The translations under genes and the position numbers were made by a program. From Solirubrobacteraceae bacterium (GTDB lineage: Bacteria; Actinomycetota; Thermoleophilia; Solirubrobacterales; Solirubrobacteraceae): 11,288 nt of DNA. The DNA lies in contig JALOLQ010000134.1 in NCBI GenBank assembly GCA_025455895.1, forward strand, positions 1-11,288. Reading direction: 5' to 3'. This document shows, in pieces, positions 1-4,847 of this stretch. The notes under the pieces are model-generated. The model was not told the origin of the DNA and ran no database searches. It worked only from the letters and a program-made list of their open reading frames with translations. Position 1 is the first letter of the stretch, and every line of letters starts with the position of its first letter.

Positions 1-56
1 CCGGGGAACCTGCGCGTCTCCTCGGCGAGGAGGGTCTGGCGGGTGGTGGCGGACAT
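1..56 (-). CDS. 5' end of an unidentified gene (runs off the left edge)
   Basis: A reading frame starts at an ATG on the minus strand (54-56) and continues to the window edge; the 18 residues begin MSATTRQTLLAEE. A near-perfect Shine-Dalgarno sequence, AAGGAGG, lies at 62-68, 5 nt before the ATG, which makes the start convincing although nothing can be said of the product. It is read in the same direction as the tetR gene upstream, after a 102-bp spacer with its own operator-like palindrome (74-89), so it is probably a separately promoted target of that repressor. Function unknown. Confidence 0.6.
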   Translation of the reverse strand, partial: MSATTRQTLLAEETRRFP

Positions 57-73
57 CGGGTCCTCCTTGTTGT

Positions 74-89
74 CTGAGTGCTTACGCAC
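74..89. promoter_or_regulatory. Probable TetR operator before the edge gene
   Basis: CTGAGTGCTTACGCAC is an imperfect inverted repeat matching, at 13 of 16 positions, the operator-like palindrome in front of tetR itself (732-747, compared on the opposite strand). It lies 18 bp upstream of the edge gene's start codon, where a bound repressor would block transcription. A second, weaker palindrome centred on GATC (93-112, arms GAGCGAGC and ACTCACTC) lies just upstream and contains the same GTGAGT-type half-site. Shared regulation of tetR and the edge gene is inference from this match. Confidence 0.5.
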
Positions 90-158
90 CAGGAGCGAGC
101 GATCACTCACTCCGGCGTCGGGGAAGATCGGTCGGAGCGGCCGGCGGGGCATGGCGGG

Positions 159-725
159 TCAGCAGCCCTCGTGCCCGGTCATCAGCGCGCGGGCCCACGG
201 CTCGTCGAGCTCGTGCGCGCCCATCGCGGCGATCACGTTGATGAGCATGCCCTTGGCGAAGAACTCCTGGATGCGCTCGTCGGGCGCGCCGCTGAGCTCG
301 CGCACCGTCTCGACGAGGCGGCCGTAGCCGGTGCGCACCGCCTCGCGGACCGGCGGCTCCTGGCACGCCGCGTAGGCGTGGAGCTGCCCGAGCAGCAGGT
401 CGGTCTGCTGGAGCAGCTCGTCGTAGCGCTGGGCCATCGCCTCGAGCGCCGCCTCGGGGTCCCCCGCGTGCGGCGCGGCCGCCCGGGTGAACTCCTCGCG
501 CGTCATGTCCATCGTGCGCTGCACGCAGGCGACGAACAGCTCCTCCTTCGTCGGGAAGAGCCGGAACAGGTACGCCTGGGAGATCCCGGCGGCCTTGGCG
601 ATCTCCGTGGTCGGCGTGCCGTAGTACCCGCGCCGCGCGAACTGCTCGCGCGCGGCGGACAGCAGCTCCACGCGCCGGTCGTCGGCGGTGGAGAGCTTGC
701 GGGGGGTGCCGGCGGCGGTCGTCAT
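159..725 (-). CDS. TetR/AcrR-family transcriptional repressor
   Basis: The 188-residue protein has the TetR layout: an N-terminal three-helix DNA-binding domain (about residues 15-62) with the helix-turn-helix at 40-59 (TTEIAKAAGIS, then AYLFRLFPTKEELF), followed by an all-helical ligand-binding/dimerisation domain that cannot be assigned a ligand. The ATG at 723-725 is preferred to an in-frame GTG at 741-743, because the GTG lies inside an operator-like palindrome and a promoter -10 element (735-740), leaving a leader of only a few bases before the ATG. No Shine-Dalgarno sequence is visible, so the transcript may be leaderless. The gene lies 41 bp downstream of the FAD oxidase gene but has its own promoter. 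Likely autoregulated, and likely represses the edge gene at 1-56. Confidence 0.9.
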   Translation of the reverse strand: MTTAAGTPRKLSTADDRRVELLSAAREQFARRGYYGTPTTEIAKAAGISQAYLFRLFPTKEELFVACVQRTMDMTREEFTRAAAPHAGDPEAALEAMAQRYDELLQQTDLLLGQLHAYAACQEPPVREAVRTGYGRLVETVRELSGAPDERIQEFFAKGMLINVIAAMGAHELDEPWARALMTGHEGC

Positions 726-731
726 CGAGGA

Positions 732-747
732 GTGAGTATGCACTCAC
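732..747. promoter_or_regulatory. tetR autoregulatory operator
   Basis: GTGAGT-ATGC-ACTCAC is a perfect 6-bp inverted repeat with a 4-bp spacer. It overlaps the putative tetR -10 element and ends 7 bp upstream of the tetR start codon. Size and position are typical of TetR-family operators, and a close relative lies at 74-89. Confidence 0.65.
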
Positions 748-763
748 ACACTCACCGTGTCAA
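735..763 (-). promoter_or_regulatory. tetR promoter
   Basis: On the minus strand a consensus TTGACA -35 box (758-763) is followed after 17 bp by CATACT (735-740), which matches 4 of 6 positions of the -10 consensus. Transcription would begin near 728, 3-4 bases before the tetR ATG. The -35 box lies just downstream of the oxidase gene's stop codon. The -10 box is buried in the palindromic operator. Confidence 0.6.
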
Positions 764-766
764 GCG

Positions 767-2341
767 TCAGCCGACCAGCACCCCGGGGTTCATGATCCCG
801 GCCGGGTCGACCGCCGCCTTGGCCCCGGCCAGCGCCGCGGCGAACACGTCCGGGCGCTGGGCGTCGTACCACGGCCGGTGGTCGCGCCCGACCGCGTGGT
901 GATGGGTGATCGTGCCGCCGCCGGCGAGGATCGCGTCGCTCGCCGCGCGCTTCATCTCGTGCCACTGGGCGACCTCGTCCCCGCGCCGTGCCGGCGCCAT
1001 CACCGTCACGTACGGCGCCGGCCCGTCCGGGTAGACGTGCGTGAACCGGCACGTGACGCGGCACGGCTCCCCGAGCGCGTCACGCGCGGCCCCGAGCACC
1101 GCCGCATGGAAGGCGGGGAAGCGGTCCCAGGTGATCGCCGTCTCGAACGTGTCGGCCAGGACGCCGATCCGCAGCAGCATGTCGCGCAGGTAGGGCATCC
1201 GCAGGAACGCCTCGCGCCAGGCGGCCGACGAGCCGCCGCCCGTCCCGGAGGGCTCGTCCCACGTCCCGCCGTGCGCCCGGCAGATCCGCAGCGCCGCCTC
1301 GAGGTCGCCGTCCACCGGCTCGGCGGTCGACTCGAAGCCGAGGACGAGCACCGCGCACGAGCCGTCGCCGGCGCCGGTCTGCTGCGCCTCGAGCTCGTCG
1401 ATCAGCCGGCAGTTCGCCGGGTCGAGGCCGGACTGGGCGAGCGCCCGCACGGCCTCGGCGCCGTCGAGGAACGAGCCGAAGCGCACGGCCCGGCCCGCGC
1501 GGTGCTCGGGGCGCGGCTGCACGCGCACCCAGGCCTCGGTGATCACGCCCAGCGCCCCCTCGGAGCCGAGCAGCATCCGGTCCGGCGCGACGCCCGCTCC
1601 CGAACCCGGCAGCCGGCGCGAGGCCCACGCCCCGGCCGGCGTGATCGCGCGCACGCTCTCGACGAGATCGTCGACGTGCGTGAGCTTCGTGGCGAAGTGG
1701 CCGCCGGCGCGCGTGGCGATCCAGCCGCCGAGCGTCGAGAGCTCGAACGACTGCGGGAAGAAGCGCATCGTCAGCCCGTGCCGGGCGAGCTGCGCCTCGA
1801 GCCGCGGGCCGCTCGCCCCCGCGCCGATCCGCGCGGCGCGCGAGACGTCGTCCACCTCGTGCACCGCATCGAGCGCGCCGAGGTCCAGGCACAGCGCCCC
1901 GTCGAAGTGCCCGGGGATCCGCGCCTCGACGCCGCCGACGACGCTCGTGCCGCCGCCGTAGGGGATCACCGCGGCGTTCGCGCCGGCCGCCCATTCGAGC
2001 AGCGCCTCGACCTGCTGCTCGTCGCGCGGGGTCGCCACGACGTCCGGCGCGTGCTCGTAGACGCCGCGGAAGGCCCGGACCGTGTCCAGGTACGACTTGC
2101 CGTAGGCGTGGCCCGCCCGGGCCTCGGCGTCCGCGCGGCACACCTCGCCGAGCGCCCCGCCGGGCGGCGCGATCCGCGGCGCCGGCAGCGCGGCGCGCTC
2201 GAGCGGGACCGGCGCCTCGAGCTCGCCGCCGGCGAACCCCAGCAGCGCCGGGAGGTGCTCGGCGGCCGCCGCGGCCTCCTCGGGGCCGATCGTCGCGTCC
2301 TCGTAGCCCCAGCCCCAGCGATTGCGGGTGCGCCCGGTCAC
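767..2341 (-). CDS. FAD-linked oxidase, alkyldihydroxyacetone-phosphate synthase-like
   Basis: A 524-residue flavoprotein of the vanillyl-alcohol-oxidase/PCMH superfamily. The N-terminus RNRWGWGYED resembles the start of alkylglycerone-phosphate synthases. The FAD domain spans about 95-275 with the pyrophosphate-binding PYGGGTSVVGG (127-137), FFPQS (194-198), GGWIATRAGG (205-214) and GSEGALGVIT (259-268). The cap/substrate domain carries DTFETAITWDRF (397-408), RFTHVYPDG (432-440) and the histidine cluster THHHAVGRDHRPW (479-491), the region equivalent to the AGPS active site. AGPS makes the ether bond of ether lipids by exchanging an acyl for an alkyl chain; bacterial members are often of unproven function, so the substrate is unassigned. 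The GTG at 2339-2341 is chosen because conserved sequence begins just after it and a longer start (2422) would overlap the divergent Nudix gene. Confidence 0.85.
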   Translation of the reverse strand: MTGRTRNRWGWGYEDATIGPEEAAAAAEHLPALLGFAGGELEAPVPLERAALPAPRIAPPGGALGEVCRADAEARAGHAYGKSYLDTVRAFRGVYEHAPDVVATPRDEQQVEALLEWAAGANAAVIPYGGGTSVVGGVEARIPGHFDGALCLDLGALDAVHEVDDVSRAARIGAGASGPRLEAQLARHGLTMRFFPQSFELSTLGGWIATRAGGHFATKLTHVDDLVESVRAITPAGAWASRRLPGSGAGVAPDRMLLGSEGALGVITEAWVRVQPRPEHRAGRAVRFGSFLDGAEAVRALAQSGLDPANCRLIDELEAQQTGAGDGSCAVLVLGFESTAEPVDGDLEAALRICRAHGGTWDEPSGTGGGSSAAWREAFLRMPYLRDMLLRIGVLADTFETAITWDRFPAFHAAVLGAARDALGEPCRVTCRFTHVYPDGPAPYVTVMAPARRGDEVAQWHEMKRAASDAILAGGGTITHHHAVGRDHRPWYDAQRPDVFAAALAGAKAAVDPAGIMNPGVLVG

Positions 2342-2348
2342 GGGCGCC

Positions 2349-2358
2349 ACCGTACCCT
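2349..2358. promoter_or_regulatory. Compact divergent promoter with overlapping -10 elements
   Basis: Only 25 bp separate the divergent starts at 2341 (oxidase, GTG) and 2367 (Nudix, ATG). Within them ACCGTACCCT holds TACCCT on the plus strand (2353-2358) and TACGGT on the minus strand (2349-2354), sharing the TA step. Each would place a transcription start about 7 bp downstream, at or within a base or two of the corresponding start codon, implying leaderless or nearly leaderless mRNAs. Neither gene has a good Shine-Dalgarno sequence. No convincing -35 box is visible on either side, so confidence is limited. Confidence 0.4.
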
Positions 2359-2366
2359 GTGACGGA

Positions 2367-3029
2367 ATGACGACGGCGCCCGGACTCCTCGCGCGCGGCC
2401 CCTGGTCCCCCGAGCAGGTCACGACGCGCTGGTCGCCGGCGCACTACGAGGCGCCGGCGGCCGCCACCGCCGCGGCGGACGCCGCCGTCGCCGCGCTCGC
2501 CGAGCGCGGCTCGCCCAGCCACGACGGCCTGTCCGCGCGCCTCGTCGCCCACGAGACCGACGCCGACGGCAACCTCGTGCTCGACCTCCAGCCCGTGCGC
2601 TGGGCGCTGCGGCTCGTCGAGGGCGACGCGTCGGCCTCGGTCGCCGCACTGTGCGCCGTGCGCGACGCCGACGGCCGCTGGCTCGCCGGGCGCCGCGCCG
2701 CGTGGCTGGCGAGCTGGCCCTCGCGCTGGGCGCTCGGCGCCGGCGGCGCCGTGGACGTCGGCGAGAGCCCGGTGGACACGCTCGTGCGCGAACTGCAGGA
2801 GGAGTGGGCCGTCGAGCCCGAGCGCGTGCAGGGCGAGGCCCTGGTGCAGCTGCCGCACCGGATGGTGATGTTCGTCGGGCAGGCCTGGCTCGCGCCCGGC
2901 GCCGAGGTGACGCGCGACCACGAGCACGACGCCCACGCGTGGTGGCCGGCCGACGTCGCCGACTGGCCGGCCGAGGCCGACGAGCCGCTGCGCCGCATGG
3001 CCACGCTGCTCGCCGGGGCCGGCGCATGA
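2367..3029 (+). CDS. Nudix hydrolase
   Basis: A 220-residue protein with a Nudix box at 127-149: G, five residues, E133, seven residues, then RELQEEWAV. This fits G-x5-E-x7-REUxEExGU except that the usual final glycine is alanine. The RELQEE glutamates would bind the catalytic metal for hydrolysis of a nucleoside-diphosphate-linked substrate, which cannot be predicted. The first 88 residues are an extra Ala-rich N-terminal region ahead of the core (SVAALCAVRDADGRWLAG, 91-108). The ATG at 2367 is chosen over the in-frame TTG at 2322 because it fits the divergent promoter and leaves the oxidase start free. First gene of a rightward group; its stop overlaps the next start as ATGA. Confidence 0.85.
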   Translation: MTTAPGLLARGPWSPEQVTTRWSPAHYEAPAAATAAADAAVAALAERGSPSHDGLSARLVAHETDADGNLVLDLQPVRWALRLVEGDASASVAALCAVRDADGRWLAGRRAAWLASWPSRWALGAGGAVDVGESPVDTLVRELQEEWAVEPERVQGEALVQLPHRMVMFVGQAWLAPGAEVTRDHEHDAHAWWPADVADWPAEADEPLRRMATLLAGAGA

Positions 3030-3406
3030 CGGGCTCCTCGCTCGCCGCGCGCGCGGAACGTGCCCGGCGCGGATCCTGGAGCCTGAGCTTCGCCACGCTG
3101 AAGCGGCTCTCGTTCACCCACTCGACGATCTACGTCTGCCTGCTCGTGGTCTGGCTCGTCCCGGGGATCGCCACCGGCGAGACGATCTTCGGCTTCGCCC
3201 ACGGCATCGGCTGGATCGCGATGGTGCTGCTGATCTTCGCCGCCCTCTTCGCGCGCGTCGTACCCCTGCGGACCGCGTTCGCGGTCAGCGTCCTGGGCGG
3301 GATCGCGCCGTTCTTCGGCTCCTGGGAGTTCGTGCGCGAGGAGCGCCGGCGCGCCGGGTCTGCAGGTCCGGCTGCGCCCGCCGCGGCGCCGGGGCCGGAT
3401 CGCTAG
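3026..3406 (+). CDS. Small integral membrane protein, DUF3817-like
   Basis: A 126-residue protein with a basic, probably cytoplasmic N-terminus and three hydrophobic segments at about 33-49, 56-77 and 82-100, followed by a charged and Pro/Ala-rich tail (EFVREERRRAG onward). The HG in FGFAHGIGW (55-63) and the overall layout resemble the DUF3817 family of small actinobacterial membrane proteins, but this is a tentative match and no function is known. It overlaps the Nudix gene by 4 bp (ATGA), indicating translational coupling, and ends 19 bp before the 2-oxoglutarate dehydrogenase locus. Confidence 0.75.
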   Translation: MTGSSLAARAERARRGSWSLSFATLKRLSFTHSTIYVCLLVVWLVPGIATGETIFGFAHGIGWIAMVLLIFAALFARVVPLRTAFAVSVLGGIAPFFGSWEFVREERRRAGSAGPAAPAAAPGPDR

Positions 3407-3414
3407 AGTCCGGC
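3394..3414 (+). other. Hairpin spanning the stop codon of the membrane-protein gene
   Basis: GCCGGA (3394-3399) and TCCGGC (3409-3414) form a 6-bp stem with a 9-nt loop that contains the TAG stop (3404-3406). It has no U-tract and lies 12 bp before the E2 start, so it could be an attenuator or weak terminator, or chance in this GC-rich DNA. TAGAGT (3404-3409) also resembles a -10 element for the downstream gene, which has no Shine-Dalgarno sequence, but no -35 box is evident. Confidence 0.3.
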
Positions 3415-3425
3415 GCGAGCTTCCG

Positions 3426-4847
3426 ATGGCGGTCTCCACCACAGTCCAGGTCGCGCTCCCCGCCATGGGAGAGTCGGTGACCGAGGGCACCGTCCTCGAG
3501 TGGCACAAGGCCGAAGGCGACCGGGTCGAGGCGGACGAGACGCTCGTCGAGGTCTCGACCGACAAGGTCGACGCCGAGGTGCCGGCGCCCGTCTCCGGCA
3601 CGGTCGTGAAGATCCACGCCGCCGAGGGCGAGACGGTCACGGTCGGCACCGTGCTCGCGGAGATCCAGCCCGGCGACGCCGCCGCGAACGGCGCGAGCGG
3701 CAACGGCGCCGCCGCGCCTCCGGCCGAGCCGGCCGCCGAGGCCGAGACCGAGGGCGAGATCCTCGACATCGTCACCCCCGGCGCGGGCGAGTCGGTCACC
3801 GAGGGCACGCTGCTCGAGTGGCACGTCGAGGTCGGCTCGGCCGTCGCCGACGGGGACACGATCGTGGAGATCTCGACCGACAAGGTCGACGTCGAGCTCC
3901 CCGCGCCGGCGAGCGGCACGATCACCGAACTGCTGGCCGAGGAGGGCGCGACCGTCACCGTCGGGCAGGTCATCGCGCGCATGCGCGCGGGGGCCGGCGC
4001 CGCGGCGGGGGCCGCCCCGGCGGCCGCGCCCGCCGCCCCGGCGGCGACCGGCGCCGGTGCGGGCACGGCCGCCGTCCCCGAGGGCCTCAAGGTCTCGCCC
4101 GTGGCCGCGCGCGTCGCGGCGGCCGAGGGCGTCGGCCTGGACCAGGTCCGCGGGACCGGGCCGGGCGGCCGGGTCACGAAGGCCGACGTGCTGGCCGCCA
4201 AGGAGGCCGGGCCGGCGGCTGCGGCCGCGAACGCGACGCCCCTGCGCGGCGGCGCGGGCATGCTCGCGAAGTACATGGACGAGAGCCGGTCGATCCCGAC
4301 CGCCACCTCGTTCCGGACGATGACCGTCACGCAGATGGACGGGCGCCGCCGCCAGCTCAAGGAGGCCGGCGGTGATGGCCCACCACTTCGAGGACCGCGA
4401 CGGCAAGCCGTTCCGCGTCGACGACGGCGCCGTGAACCTCGGCATCGCCGTCGACGTGGAGAAGAAGGACGGCTCGCGCACCCTCATGGTGCCGGTGATC
4501 CGCGACGCCGGCCGGCTGAGCTTCGCCGAGTTCAAGGCGGCCTTCGACGCGCTGATCGACAAGGCGCGCACGAACACGCTGTCCGCCGACGACCTCGTCG
4601 GCGCGAACGTCTCGCTCACGAACCCGGGCGGGATCGGCACGGTCGCCTCGGTGCCGCGCCTCATGGTCGGCCAGGGCACGATCATCGCCACCGGCTCGAT
4701 CGCCTACCCGGTCGGGCTCGGCGAGGTCGGCGCCCAGCTCGGCGTCGAGAAGGTCATGTCGATGACCTCGACCTACGACCACCGGATCATCCAGGGCGCC
4801 GAGTCGGGCCGCTTCCTGCAGACGGTCGAGGCCTACCTCCAGGGTGA
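3426..4847 (+). CDS. 2-oxoglutarate dehydrogenase E2 N-terminal part (2 lipoyl + E3-binding domains), frame lost in the catalytic domain
   Basis: The first 316 residues are clearly the front of a dihydrolipoamide acyltransferase. Lipoyl domain 1 spans about 6-81 (TDKVDAE, lipoyl-lysine K47) and lipoyl domain 2 about 112-187 (TDKVDVE, K153), each followed by an Ala/Pro/Gly-rich linker. The peripheral-subunit (E3)-binding domain lies at 221-257 (KVSPVAARVAA, RGTGPGGRVTKADVL), and the catalytic domain begins at SIPTATSFRTMTV (289-301). After LKEAG (311-315) the frame turns into Arg-rich shadow sequence to 4847, while the rest of the catalytic domain continues in another frame from 4372. About 20-25 residues found at this point in mycobacterial Kgd are absent, so this is a deletion with loss of frame (2 modulo 3), not a single-base slip. 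Residues beyond about 316 are probably meaningless. Confidence 0.75.
   Translation: MAVSTTVQVALPAMGESVTEGTVLEWHKAEGDRVEADETLVEVSTDKVDAEVPAPVSGTVVKIHAAEGETVTVGTVLAEIQPGDAAANGASGNGAAAPPAEPAAEAETEGEILDIVTPGAGESVTEGTLLEWHVEVGSAVADGDTIVEISTDKVDVELPAPASGTITELLAEEGATVTVGQVIARMRAGAGAAAGAAPAAAPAAPAATGAGAGTAAVPEGLKVSPVAARVAAAEGVGLDQVRGTGPGGRVTKADVLAAKEAGPAAAAANATPLRGGAGMLAKYMDESRSIPTATSFRTMTVTQMDGRRRQLKEAGGDGPPLRGPRRQAVPRRRRRREPRHRRRRGEEGRLAHPHGAGDPRRRPAELRRVQGGLRRADRQGAHEHAVRRRPRRRERLAHEPGRDRHGRLGAAPHGRPGHDHRHRLDRLPGRARRGRRPARRREGHVDDLDLRPPDHPGRRVGPLPADGRGLPPG
4359..4365 (+). promoter_or_regulatory. Strong Shine-Dalgarno sequence at the frame break
   Basis: AAGGAGG lies 6 nt before the GTG at 4372 and 9 nt before the ATG at 4375. 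In the upstream frame these bases encode the K-E of LKEAG. Whatever their origin, they give a good ribosome-binding site from which the E2-core/E1 frame could be translated separately. Confidence 0.4.

Noticed and set aside
741..743. GTG as the tetR start, adding six residues
   Set aside because: It lies inside the palindromic operator and the putative -10 element; ATG 723-725 fits the promoter position better.
78..902. Long Arg/Ala/Gly-rich frames opposite the real genes (for example 78-902 +, 878-2362 +, 4357-6291 -, 9941-11017 +)
   Set aside because: They mirror well-supported genes, have low-complexity Arg/Ala/Gly-rich composition and no recognisable motifs; very high GC leaves antisense frames open by default.
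2342..2422. Upstream GTG start for the FAD oxidase (551 residues)
   Set aside because: It would overlap the divergent Nudix gene, and the extra residues resemble no family sequence.
4359..4377. Programmed ribosomal frameshift joining the two parts of kgd
   Set aside because: A shift would join the frames but cannot restore the missing 20-25 residues of the E2 core, and there is no convincing slippery sequence.
4366..4847. Arg-rich tail of the lipoyl/E3-binding frame as a real domain
   Set aside because: The same bases encode conserved E2 catalytic sequence in the frame starting at 4372, so the tail is an out-of-frame shadow.
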